A stretch of 64,000 nucleotides of DNA from Sulfuriferula sp047300855 (GTDB taxonomy: Bacteria > Pseudomonadota > Gammaproteobacteria > Burkholderiales > Sulfuriferulaceae). Positions 44,246 to 52,424 of the stretch are shown piece after piece (the first letter of the stretch is position 1; every line of letters begins with the position of its first letter). Location: contig NZ_CP170197.1 in the NCBI RefSeq assembly GCF_047300855.1, forward strand, positions 3,100,001 through 3,164,000, in the 5' to 3' direction. The position numbers and the translations under genes were made by a program. A model generated the notes under the pieces. The model had not been told where the DNA came from. It was given only the letters and a program-made list of their open reading frames with translations, and did not search any database.

Positions 44246-44275
44246 ACTATAATTTGGAAAATTCAGCTGCGTCAA
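44246..44275 (-). promoter_or_regulatory. Promoter of the zapB-zapA-6S RNA unit
   Basis: On the minus strand, -35 TTGACG (44275-44270) and -10 TATAGT (44251-44246) are 18 bp apart, each with five of six consensus bases. The expected start of transcription falls at or next to the A of the ATG at 44239. Confidence 0.65.
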
Positions 44276-44312
44276 CAGTTAACCGAACTAACCGAAAGTA
44301 ATTTTTAAACAA

Positions 44313-44642
44313 ATGAGTGATACCAGCCAATTTGTCGACCCTAACGCGGACTTCGACGAAAACAATCCTCTGCGTGATGATGCGGTGCATTATCCAGGCA
44401 AAACCAAACGCGGCAAAGCATGCGAACTGGTGGACAATACAGGTTGTGTGCTTGCTCCGGATGAATGCCGGGATATCCTTGCCGGCCTGATCGAAAACGA
44501 TTTGTTCGGATTTCATCCCTTTTCTGCCAATGGCGGTGAAACCATCAGCCTGGAGCGGCGCGAGTCCACCCACGTACAAGTGGGCGATGATCTATATCGT
44601 TTGATCGTGTTCCGTTATCAGGCGCGTATCGAAAATTTCTGA
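44313..44642 (+). CDS. Hypothetical protein
   Basis: This 109-residue acidic, soluble protein has no signal peptide or membrane segment. It has two cysteines in CELVDNTGCVLAPDEC plus a third, and a C-terminal beta-like end (HVQVGDDLYRLIVFRYQ). I do not recognise the family. Its stop overlaps the ATG of the next gene (TGATGG), so the two are translated together. It is divergent from zapB. Confidence 0.65.
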   Translation: MSDTSQFVDPNADFDENNPLRDDAVHYPGKTKRGKACELVDNTGCVLAPDECRDILAGLIENDLFGFHPFSANGGETISLERRESTHVQVGDDLYRLIVFRYQARIENF

Positions 44643-45169
44643 TGGCTTATCTGCTGGATTACATCAAATCACGCTGGGCCCCAAAAGGCAGTGTGGTGAC
44701 CGCGGGCGTCCCGCCTGAGGCGCGGGTGGAGCAGGTGCCGGTGACGCGTGAACTGGTCGCGCGCCATCTGGCGGCTTCTACCCTGTTACCTCAGCACGAG
44801 GCAACGGAAACCGCGATTTTCAAGGCCCTGTCCGACCCGCTGTTTCTGCAAACCGGCCCGCGCGCGCTGGCGCAGCAGCTTATCGGGGCGGGATTGAGCG
44901 CCGATCTGGAGCCGCTGGTAAAACTGCTTACCGTGCTGACTCAGGAGGTTACCCGGCGCATGTATATCGAGGCGGCCAGCCAGCGCCCGGAAGCCATCGG
45001 CATTCGCATCTTTCCGCTGCATGCCGACGCGGATCCGGCCATTCAGGCGTTGTGCGCGGCAGATGCGCATGGGCTGGGCAGCGGTGTTTATCCTTTCACC
45101 GCCGTGCCGGACAATCCCACGCCCGGGCAACCATGCGCCTTCTACATCCGCGTTGTCACACAGGATTAG
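44642..45169 (+). CDS. Hypothetical protein
   Basis: This 175-residue soluble protein has an N-terminal stretch MAYLLDYIKSRWAPKG and a helical middle rich in leucine and alanine. No motif known to me is present. It is coupled to the preceding gene through overlapping stop and start codons. It ends just upstream of the cobalamin riboswitch, which belongs to the next unit. Confidence 0.65.
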   Translation: MAYLLDYIKSRWAPKGSVVTAGVPPEARVEQVPVTRELVARHLAASTLLPQHEATETAIFKALSDPLFLQTGPRALAQQLIGAGLSADLEPLVKLLTVLTQEVTRRMYIEAASQRPEAIGIRIFPLHADADPAIQALCAADAHGLGSGVYPFTAVPDNPTPGQPCAFYIRVVTQD

Positions 45170-45189
45170 CCGTTTAAACTGCATTCCGC

Positions 45190-45195
45190 TATAAT
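45190..45195 (+). promoter_or_regulatory. -10 element ahead of the cobalamin riboswitch
   Basis: A perfect TATAAT stands about 12 bp before the riboswitch begins. No strong -35 is visible at 17 bp; TTAGCC lies 18 bp upstream. Confidence 0.4.
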
Positions 45196-45204
45196 CTGCC
45201 GCCT

Positions 45205-45378
45205 TGTCAGGTGCCGCGCCGTGTTCCGGCTGCGCGGTTAAACGGGAAACTGGTGCAATACCAGTGCTGCCCCCGCAACGGTAAGCGAGTGTGGGTGTGT
45301 CTTCAAGCCACTGTGCGAATGCATGGGAAGGCGACACGCCAAATCTTGCGAGCCCGGATACCGGCCTGTCAGACCATC
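45205..45378 (+). promoter_or_regulatory. Cobalamin (B12) riboswitch
   Basis: The leader has the conserved core of the AdoCbl riboswitch in order: AAACGGGAAACTGGTGCAA, CCCCCGCAACGGTAAG, the B12 box GCCACTG at 45307-45313, GGGAAGGCGACACG, and GCGAGCCCGGATACCGGCCTG-like closing sequence to about 45375. It lies 135 bp upstream of a TonB-dependent receptor start codon. Binding of cobalamin should shut down expression of the receptor and the following membrane gene. Confidence 0.95.
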
Positions 45379-45509
45379 CGAAACATCGCGGGGAGGCGGT
45401 GTGGCCGGGACGTCTTGTGCGCCTTGTGCGCTTTCGCGCCTGTCTGCTTTCTCCGATGTTTCCTTTCATCCACCGCAAGCGGGGACCCTTGCGAATTTAA
45501 GGAATCACC

Positions 45510-47423
45510 ATGCACACACGCTTTGCCCTCAGCGCCGTCGCGCTCGCTGTTTCCGCCCTGGCTCAGGCCGCTCCCTCCACCTATCCGCTCGATGACATTA
45601 TTGTCACGGCCACGCGTACGCCATTGCCGGATGTGGCTGCGCCGTATGCGTCGGAAGTCTATACACAGGCGATGATTCAGGCCTCCGGGGCGAGCAGCCT
45701 GGTCGATTTTTTGACGCAAAACACCACGCTCAATGTGGCGCCCAATTACGGCAACAAATTCACGCCGACGCTGGACATGCGCGGTTATGGCCTGACCAGC
45801 GGTTATCAGAACATTGTGGTGAGTCTGGACGGGCAGCGCCTGAACAATATTGACGGCATGCCGCAGTTGCTCGGCGCCATTCCAATTGCCAGCATAGACC
45901 GCATAGAAATCACGCGCGGCAGTGGCTCGGTTATTTATGGCGATGGCGCGACGGCGGGTACGATCCAGATCTACACGCGGCCCTATCAAGGGGTGACAGT
46001 GGCCGGTTCTGCCGGGAATTATGGCGCGCAGTCGGGTACCGTGGCGGCCGGTTTGTCCCGAGACAATTTCAGCATCTCCGCCAGCAACGACTACCAAAGC
46101 CAGCGCGGTACCAGCGATGCCGACGTGACCGGTCAACGCGATGCCTCCAACCTGACGACCCAGCGCGGTCAGGTGCGTGTGCGGCCAATCGACGCGCTGT
46201 GGTTGACGCTGGATGGGTCAAGCTCAAAAATCGATACGCGTTATGCCGGCCATTTGTCCTTGGCGCAATTCCAGAGTGACCCTGCGCAAAATGGCGGAAA
46301 TACCTATACCCACCAGAAATTCGATAGCGACCAGTGGCGTCTGGGTGCGTCCCTGGATCTGACGCCGGACACAAAGCTGACCGCAAGCCGTAATCGGGAA
46401 GACAAGCTGTCCAATTATGTTTCGCCCTATCCTTACAAAGCCAACTACGATTATGTGACGGATGATGTTGCGCTGGTTCACGGCGGGGATGCCTTCAAAC
46501 TCACGACTGGCATACAGCGCTTTGATGGCACGCGTATCGGCGCATCCGACCAAACCAGCAAAAACAATATCGGGTACTACCTGCAAGGTCAGTATGTGAT
46601 AGACAAGCTGACCTTGTCGGCCGGTGCGCGTCGCGAAAAGGTCGAATACAACTATGTGCCGAATACAGGCAGCGCCTTGCATGCTACGCAACAGCTCAAT
46701 GCGTGGGACGTAGGCAGCAATTATCGGCTGACCGCCACCACTTCGTTTTTTGCCAACTACAATCAGTCTTTTCAGGCACCCGATATTGACCGGTTTTTCA
46801 ATTTTGGCGGGACGTTTAATGCCTTCATCTCGCCTGAAAAGGTGAAAACGGTAACCCTGGGCGCCAATCACTCGCAGGGCAATCATCGGCTGAAACTGGC
46901 CGTGTTTCGCGCCAAACTTAAAAACGAAATCTATTTCAATCCGGCGACTTGGGCGAACACCAATATCGACCAGTCGCACAAATACGGACTGGAATTGCAG
47001 GACAGCTGGCGTATCCGGCCGGATCTGAATTTGCGCACGGGCTATACGTATACCCGCGCCATCATCGACCGGGCAAACAGCGGCGGCGGTGCTTTCGACG
47101 GGAAGGATTTGCCCGGTGTGCCGCGTCACGGCGTGACGCTCGACATGCAATACGACTGGTCCGAGCACAGCACCTTCAATGTGGGTTACGTCTGGCGCAG
47201 CAGTTCCTACGCCGCCAATGACTTTGGCAATAACTTCAGCCAGAAGCAGGCAGCATTCCAGAGCACCAACCTGGCGTATCGCTACCGTTATAAGGATTAT
47301 GAGTTGTCAGCCGCTATCGATAACGTGTTTGCGCAGAAGAATGGCTTGTGGGTAAGTGATAATGTTATTTATCCGGTCAGCTTTACGCGTAACTACCGGG
47401 TAGGTTTCAAGGCCAGGTTCTGA
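45510..47423 (+). CDS. TonB-dependent receptor, probable cobalamin receptor (BtuB-like)
   Basis: This 637-residue outer-membrane protein has a signal peptide (residues 1-20), a TonB box within DDIIVTATRTPLP, a plug domain with DMRGYGLTSGYQNIVVSLDG and IEITRGSGSVIYGDGATAGT, and a beta-barrel ending in YRVGFKARF with the required C-terminal phenylalanine. Its substrate is assigned from the B12 riboswitch upstream, not from motifs. The length is close to BtuB (about 600). A small membrane protein follows 110 bp later and may be in the same regulon. Confidence 0.92.
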   Translation: MHTRFALSAVALAVSALAQAAPSTYPLDDIIVTATRTPLPDVAAPYASEVYTQAMIQASGASSLVDFLTQNTTLNVAPNYGNKFTPTLDMRGYGLTSGYQNIVVSLDGQRLNNIDGMPQLLGAIPIASIDRIEITRGSGSVIYGDGATAGTIQIYTRPYQGVTVAGSAGNYGAQSGTVAAGLSRDNFSISASNDYQSQRGTSDADVTGQRDASNLTTQRGQVRVRPIDALWLTLDGSSSKIDTRYAGHLSLAQFQSDPAQNGGNTYTHQKFDSDQWRLGASLDLTPDTKLTASRNREDKLSNYVSPYPYKANYDYVTDDVALVHGGDAFKLTTGIQRFDGTRIGASDQTSKNNIGYYLQGQYVIDKLTLSAGARREKVEYNYVPNTGSALHATQQLNAWDVGSNYRLTATTSFFANYNQSFQAPDIDRFFNFGGTFNAFISPEKVKTVTLGANHSQGNHRLKLAVFRAKLKNEIYFNPATWANTNIDQSHKYGLELQDSWRIRPDLNLRTGYTYTRAIIDRANSGGGAFDGKDLPGVPRHGVTLDMQYDWSEHSTFNVGYVWRSSSYAANDFGNNFSQKQAAFQSTNLAYRYRYKDYELSAAIDNVFAQKNGLWVSDNVIYPVSFTRNYRVGFKARF

Positions 47424-47533
47424 TATTAAGGCAAGTTGGAAAAAGCGTTAGCTGCTTGATTCGACCACTCGCTTGGGTGGGATAATAGTCGGGTGGCGTA
47501 CAATTCGCGTTAACGCAATTTAAGGAGCGCCCC

Positions 47534-48085
47534 ATGTCGCTATCGTTCAAGCACCGTTTATGGATACTCCTCGCTCTGGCTGTCGTCATGGCCGCCACGC
47601 GCATGAGTCACTTCGGCACCTCAGCACTGCTGCCCGACGCAAGTCTGGCGGTATTCCTGCTGGCCGGCGTGATGGGCCTGTCCGCAGGCTGTCTGGGTTT
47701 GCTGATGGCGGCAGCGTTCGGTATTGATGTGGTTTCCGCGCAAACCGCGACCGAAGCAGGCTGGTGCATGACGCCGGCATATTTCGGCCTGATTCCCACC
47801 TACGCTTTGTTGTGGGGTGCGGGACGCTGGCTGGCGCGCCGGCATGCTGATTTCCCCGCTGCCATGAGTGTGGTGCTGGCGCTGGGAGCTGTCAGTGCGG
47901 CTTTTGTGGTGTCGAATGCATTCTGGTACGCCTGGTCCGGTACGCTGGGCGATATGGGTGTAGTGGCATACACGCAGGCCGTCGCCAAATATTTCCCGCC
48001 GTATCTGGGCAGCGCCATGCTGTATCTGGTGCCGGCCTGGCTGGTTTTCCGCCTCACGCATAACCGTCACATCCCTGCAAACTGA
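47534..48085 (+). CDS. Small polytopic membrane protein (ECF S-component/DUF6580-like)
   Basis: This 183-residue protein has about five membrane segments (for example ASLAVFLLAGVMGLSAGCLG and VVLALGAVSAAFVVSNAFWY). The opening LWILLALAVVMAATRMSHF resembles the DUF6580 type of putative transport proteins, which are often found with cobalamin receptors. Following a riboswitch-controlled receptor, a role in moving cobalamin or a precursor across the inner membrane is plausible. A clear AAGGAG ribosome site precedes the ATG. Confidence 0.7.
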   Translation: MSLSFKHRLWILLALAVVMAATRMSHFGTSALLPDASLAVFLLAGVMGLSAGCLGLLMAAAFGIDVVSAQTATEAGWCMTPAYFGLIPTYALLWGAGRWLARRHADFPAAMSVVLALGAVSAAFVVSNAFWYAWSGTLGDMGVVAYTQAVAKYFPPYLGSAMLYLVPAWLVFRLTHNRHIPAN

Positions 48086-48247
48086 TTGGTAATCCCATGC
48101 TCCAACGCATGAGCAGGCAAGCCCTGCCATGCCGCAGCACTCACCGCGCTTAAACACACTGTCACACGCACGTCACGTTGCTTTGCTACAAAACGGTTGC
48201 AGGCGAATGCGGCGTTCCCGCCCATCGCGCTGCGCTGGAGTGGTGAC

Positions 48248-49408
48248 GTGAATATTCTGATGGTCTCGGACGTGTATTTTCCGCGCGTGAACGGTGTGTC
48301 CACATCGATCATGACCCTGCGCCGCGAGTTGCTGGCACTCGGTCACAAGGTGACGCTGGTGGCACCGGCTTATGACATGCACGAGACGGCGCAGGCGGAC
48401 ATTTTGCGCATCCCCGGGCGCAGGGTTCTGCTGGACCCGGAAGATCGCATGATGTCGCGGCGCGCCTTGCGACGGTTGCCGGAAGCGCTGGCCGGACAGC
48501 ATTTCGATCTGGTACACATCCACACGCCGTTCTTCGCTCACTACACCGGCCTGCGTCTGGCACGCGCCTTCAATATCCCCTGTGTGGAAACCTACCATAC
48601 CTTTTTCGAAGAATACCTGTACCACTACGTGCCGTTCCTGCCGAAAGCGGTGATGCGTTATCTGGCGCGGTTTTTTTCGCGCAAGCAATGCAGCCAGGTA
48701 GACGGGCTGGTACTGCCGTCCATCGCCATGGGCGAGGCACTTGACAGGTATGGGGTGCGGGCATTCAGCAAAATCATCCCCACCGGCATTGATCTGGCGG
48801 ATTTCAGTGCGTGCGACGGCGCGGCATTCCGCAGGCAACACGGCATTGCTCCAGAACGTCCGGTGGCCGTGTATGTGGGTCGTGTTGCGTTCGAGAAAAA
48901 TATCGGATTTTTGTTGGCCGTGATGGCTGAATTGCGCCACAGCCTGCCCGACGCGCTACTGGTGATTGCGGGCGAAGGCCCGGCCGAGTCCAGGCTCAAA
49001 CGAGAAGTGGCGGCGCTCGGGCTCGCGCACAATGTACTGTTCGTCGGCTACCTGGAGCGCGGCACTGAATTGCCTGCATGCTACTGTGCGGGCGATGCCT
49101 TCGTGTTTGCCTCACGCACTGAAACCCAGGGGCTGGTGCTGCTCGAAGCCATGGCACTGGGCGTGCCGGTGGTATCCACAGCGGTGATGGGTACGCGCGA
49201 TATTCTGGCTGCCGGGCGCGGTTGTCGCGTGGCCGAGGATGAACCCAGGGCATTTGCCGCGACATTGCGCGAAGTACTGGCTGATAAAGCTTTGCGGGCA
49301 CGATTGAGCAGTGAAGCAAAGCAGCATGCGCAAGACTTGAGCGCTCCGCAGATGGCACGGCAGATACTGGATTTTTACCGGGAAGTGCTGGCACGCCACA
49401 CCAAATAG
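48248..49408 (+). CDS. GT4-family glycosyltransferase
   Basis: This 386-residue GT-B enzyme begins at a GTG with GGAG seven bases upstream; homologues start at this position (NILMVSDVYFPRVNG). The acceptor domain has HTPFFAHYTGLRLAR. The nucleotide-sugar domain shows VGRVAFEKNIGFLL near residue 218 and the E-x7-E motif EAMALGVPVV near residue 303. It resembles MgtA/alpha-mannosyltransferase-like glycolipid enzymes. Donor and acceptor are not determined; an envelope glycolipid is likely. Confidence 0.87.
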   Translation: MNILMVSDVYFPRVNGVSTSIMTLRRELLALGHKVTLVAPAYDMHETAQADILRIPGRRVLLDPEDRMMSRRALRRLPEALAGQHFDLVHIHTPFFAHYTGLRLARAFNIPCVETYHTFFEEYLYHYVPFLPKAVMRYLARFFSRKQCSQVDGLVLPSIAMGEALDRYGVRAFSKIIPTGIDLADFSACDGAAFRRQHGIAPERPVAVYVGRVAFEKNIGFLLAVMAELRHSLPDALLVIAGEGPAESRLKREVAALGLAHNVLFVGYLERGTELPACYCAGDAFVFASRTETQGLVLLEAMALGVPVVSTAVMGTRDILAAGRGCRVAEDEPRAFAATLREVLADKALRARLSSEAKQHAQDLSAPQMARQILDFYREVLARHTK

Positions 49409-49435
49409 ATCGCCATGTGCGCGATAATGACGCGC

Positions 49436-50344
49436 ATGGCACACGCAAAGTCACCCTACATCGGCCGCTTCGCTCCTTCGCCTACCGGGCCGCTGCATTT
49501 TGGCTCGCTGGTGGCTGCTCTCGGTAGTTATTTGCAAGCCAGAACGAATCATGGGCAATGGCACCTGCGCATGGAAGATCTCGACACCCCGCGTTGCATG
49601 CCCGGTATGGCGGTCAATATTCTGCACACGCTGGAGCAGTTCGGTTTCGAATGGGAGGGCGCGGTGGTGTATCAGTCGCAACGGCTGCCTGCTTACCGGG
49701 CTGCCCTGGATCAATTGCAGGCCGCAGGAATGGCATATGGCTGCGCCTGTACCCGGCGCGAGATCGCCGACTCCAGTTTACGCGGCATCGAAGGTACGGT
49801 TTATCCCGGCACTTGCCGCGACGGCGTGCCGCCTGGCAGGCGCGTTCGTGCACAGCGCGTGCGTACCGATACCACTCCGGTTTGTTTCGATGACCTGCTG
49901 CAAGGCCGCATATGTCAGCGTTTACAAGACGATCTGGGAGATTTTGTGGTGCTGCGTGCCGACGGAATCTTTGCCTACCAGCTTGCCGTCGTGGTGGATG
50001 ATGCGCAGCTGGGTGTGACCGAAGTGGTGCGTGGCGCTGACCTGCTTGCTTCCACCCCGCGTCAGATATACCTGCAGAATTTACTGCACCTGCCCACCCC
50101 ATGCTATGTGCATCTGCCTGTTGCAGTGAACGCAACCGGGCAAAAACTTTCCAAACAGACCAACGCTGCAGCACTGAACCCCCTCAATCCGCTTCCCGAG
50201 TTGCGCCGGGCGATGGAATTTCTGAGTCACCCGGTACCGGATGAAGTGGGTACGCTGGATGAGTTCTGGGCCTGGGCAGTGCCTGTCTGGCGTCCACCAC
50301 AGCGATTGCGTGCGGGCAGCGGGACAGGTTCCATGGTGGTATGA
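49436..50344 (+). CDS. gluQ: Glutamyl-Q tRNA(Asp) synthetase
   Basis: This 302-residue truncated GluRS paralogue attaches glutamate to queuosine in tRNA-Asp. The HIGH-type motif is GRFAPSPTGPLHFGS, the zinc site is formed by CACTRRE and YPGTC, and the KMSKS equivalent is GQKLSKQT near residue 240. The anticodon-binding domain of true GluRS is absent, as expected. Three in-frame ATGs (49415, 49427, 49436) precede the conserved part; the last is chosen, without a clear ribosome site. Confidence 0.93.
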   Translation: MAHAKSPYIGRFAPSPTGPLHFGSLVAALGSYLQARTNHGQWHLRMEDLDTPRCMPGMAVNILHTLEQFGFEWEGAVVYQSQRLPAYRAALDQLQAAGMAYGCACTRREIADSSLRGIEGTVYPGTCRDGVPPGRRVRAQRVRTDTTPVCFDDLLQGRICQRLQDDLGDFVVLRADGIFAYQLAVVVDDAQLGVTEVVRGADLLASTPRQIYLQNLLHLPTPCYVHLPVAVNATGQKLSKQTNAAALNPLNPLPELRRAMEFLSHPVPDEVGTLDEFWAWAVPVWRPPQRLRAGSGTGSMVV

Positions 50345-50377
50345 CGTGATATTCTTTGTACCCGAAAGGAATCCGAC

Positions 50378-50929
50378 ATGGCTTTGCCCGAACGTACCCA
50401 GCAGGTGATCCAGACTTACGCACAGTTTATACACGCCATTGCCACGGCCTGTCACAAGCCGGAGTTGATGCCACAAACCCAGCAGATGCTTACGCAGGCT
50501 GAACTGCAAGGCTGGGGGGCGATGGTGATGGCGGTGCGCCAGGTTCTTGCCGGCAAGCGTGATAGTAGTGTGTATGCAGGGCTGGACGACGATGACCGTA
50601 TTATCGTCGAGGCGATCCTGCGCGGGATTCAGGATCCCGCCACCTTGCCCGATCCGAATCAGCAGCCTGACCCCAGTGCCGCCGCACCGGGGCTGGCGGG
50701 GATGATTCATGCCGCGGCAACGGGCGATGTGCCGGCGCTTTCTGCATTGGCAGACATGGCCGAACAGATGGTCAAAGTGGGCGGCGATATGGGCCGACTT
50801 GGCGGCAGCCTGCGACGCCTGGTCAACGGTGAGCGCGATGTGGATCTGCTCGCTCGCGGCATGAGCGCAAACGGCCGCGATCTGATCGCCAAATTGGTGG
50901 ATGAACTGGCGCGCTACAACGTGCATTGA
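50378..50929 (+). CDS. Hypothetical helical protein
   Basis: This 183-residue soluble protein is strongly helical, with a proline/aspartate-rich linker near residues 90-100 separating two halves. The C-terminal half (SALADMAEQMVKVGGDMGRL to LIAKLVDELARYNVH) is amphipathic. No known motif is recognised. An AAAGGAA site precedes the ATG. It sits between gluQ and yggX on the same strand. Confidence 0.7.
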   Translation: MALPERTQQVIQTYAQFIHAIATACHKPELMPQTQQMLTQAELQGWGAMVMAVRQVLAGKRDSSVYAGLDDDDRIIVEAILRGIQDPATLPDPNQQPDPSAAAPGLAGMIHAAATGDVPALSALADMAEQMVKVGGDMGRLGGSLRRLVNGERDVDLLARGMSANGRDLIAKLVDELARYNVH

Positions 50930-50980
50930 TCTGACGATTCCGCTATCATCAGGGCACGTTTTTCGTAAGGAGCAATGGCA

Positions 50981-51253
50981 ATGGCAAGAACCGTAAATTG
51001 TATCAAACTGGGGCGCGAAGCCGATGGACTGGACTTTCCACCGATGCCTGGCGCGCTGGGCCAGCGTATCTATGAGAATGTATCGAAAGAAGCCTGGGCC
51101 GGCTGGATCAAACAGCAAACCATGCTGGTGAACGAAAATCGCCTGAATTTGGCTGATGCCAAAGCGCGTAAATATTTGATCGAGCAGGTGGAGAAATATT
51201 TCTTCGGTGAAGGTGCGGATGTGGCTGCCGGTTACGTGCCACCTGCCAAGTAA
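50981..51253 (+). CDS. yggX: YggX family Fe(2+)-trafficking / oxidative damage protection protein
   Basis: This 90-residue protein begins RTVNCIKLGREADGLDFPP, the diagnostic start of YggX, and ends with the usual KYFFGEG segment. YggX protects Fe-S enzymes from superoxide and may hold labile iron. The second of two ATGs (50981) is chosen because AAGGAG lies eight bases before it. This suits an iron-rich lifestyle but is common in all proteobacteria. Confidence 0.95.
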   Translation: MARTVNCIKLGREADGLDFPPMPGALGQRIYENVSKEAWAGWIKQQTMLVNENRLNLADAKARKYLIEQVEKYFFGEGADVAAGYVPPAK

Positions 51254-51269
51254 GCTTCTCGTCATCAGT

Positions 51270-51297
51270 AAAAAAGGCAGCCTGGGCTGCCTTTTTT
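51270..51297. terminator. Bidirectional intrinsic terminator between yggX and fba
   Basis: The stem GGCAGC-CTGG-GCTGCC is flanked by six A on one side and six T on the other, so it can end both the yggX transcript and the converging tkt-fba transcript. It is nearly identical to the terminator at 28353-28380. Confidence 0.9.
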
Positions 51298-51314
51298 ACT
51301 GGGTATGGAAGATT

Positions 51315-52379
51315 TTACTTGATAATTGCAGCCAGTTCGCCCTTGGCATATCTTGCAGCCATTTTTTCCAGATCTACCGGCTTGATCTTGGTCGCCTGAC
51401 CTGCGCTGCCGAAGGCTTCGTAGCGCGCTTTACAAATAGCCTTCATGGCCTTGGTGGAAGCAATCAGGAATTTACGCGGATCGAATTCCTTTTTGTTTTC
51501 CGCCAGGAACTTGCGCACCGCACCCGTGGATGCCATGCGCAGGTCAGTGTCGATATTGACTTTGCGCACGCCATGCTTGATGCCTTCGATGATTTCTTCC
51601 ACCGGCACACCGTAGGTTTCACCCATGTCGCCGCCGAAGTCGTTGATGATTTTCAGCCATTCCTGCGGCACCGAGGAAGAGCCGTGCATCACCAGGTGCG
51701 TGTTGGGGATACGTGCGTGGATTTCCTTGATCCGGCCAATGGCGAGGATGTCGCCGGTAGGTGGACGGGTGAATTTGTATGCGCCGTGCGAAGTACCAAT
51801 CGCGATAGCCAACGCATCCACGCCGGTTTTCTTGACGAAATCGGCGGCCTCTTCCGGGTCGGTCAGCAATTGTGAATGATCCAGCATGCCTTCAGCGCCA
51901 CTACCGTCTTCCTCACCGGCCATGCCGGTTTCCAGTGAACCCAGACAACCCAGTTCGCCTTCCACGGAAACACCTACGGCATGGGCGATATCCACCACTT
52001 TGCGGGTGATCTCGACGTTGTATTCATAGCTGGCCGGGGTCTTGGCATCTTCCTGCAGGGAGCCGTCCATCATCACCGAAGAGAAGCCGTCGGTGATGGA
52101 ACGAATGCATACCGGGGCGCTGGCGCCGTGGTCCTGGTGCATGACAATGGGGATATGCGGATAAGCTTCGACCGCAGCGGTGATCAAATGCCGCAGAAAG
52201 CTGGCGCCAGCATACTTGCGCGCACCGGCAGAGGCCTGCATGATAACCGGACTGCCGCATTCATCTGCGGCTTCCATGATGGCCTGGACTTGTTCCAGGT
52301 TGTTGACGTTGAATGCGGGCAGACCATAGCCGTTTTCAGCGGCATGATCCAACAGTTGGCGCAGGGATACAAGTGCCAT
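51315..52379 (-). CDS. fba: Class II fructose-bisphosphate aldolase
   Basis: This 354-residue zinc aldolase interconverts fructose-1,6-bisphosphate with GAP and DHAP, and also makes sedoheptulose-bisphosphate in the Calvin cycle. GLPAFNVNNLEQ near residue 19, the zinc site HQDHG near residue 81, and HGSSSVPQEW near residue 233 are class II signatures. An AAGGAG site precedes the ATG. It is the last gene of the tkt-gap-pgk-pyk-fba run. Confidence 0.96.
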   Translation of the reverse strand: MALVSLRQLLDHAAENGYGLPAFNVNNLEQVQAIMEAADECGSPVIMQASAGARKYAGASFLRHLITAAVEAYPHIPIVMHQDHGASAPVCIRSITDGFSSVMMDGSLQEDAKTPASYEYNVEITRKVVDIAHAVGVSVEGELGCLGSLETGMAGEEDGSGAEGMLDHSQLLTDPEEAADFVKKTGVDALAIAIGTSHGAYKFTRPPTGDILAIGRIKEIHARIPNTHLVMHGSSSVPQEWLKIINDFGGDMGETYGVPVEEIIEGIKHGVRKVNIDTDLRMASTGAVRKFLAENKKEFDPRKFLIASTKAMKAICKARYEAFGSAGQATKIKPVDLEKMAARYAKGELAAIIK

Positions 52380-52424
52380 GATTTTCTCCTTGGTTAATAA
52401 ATAGACTGCAAATCCTGAAAAACT

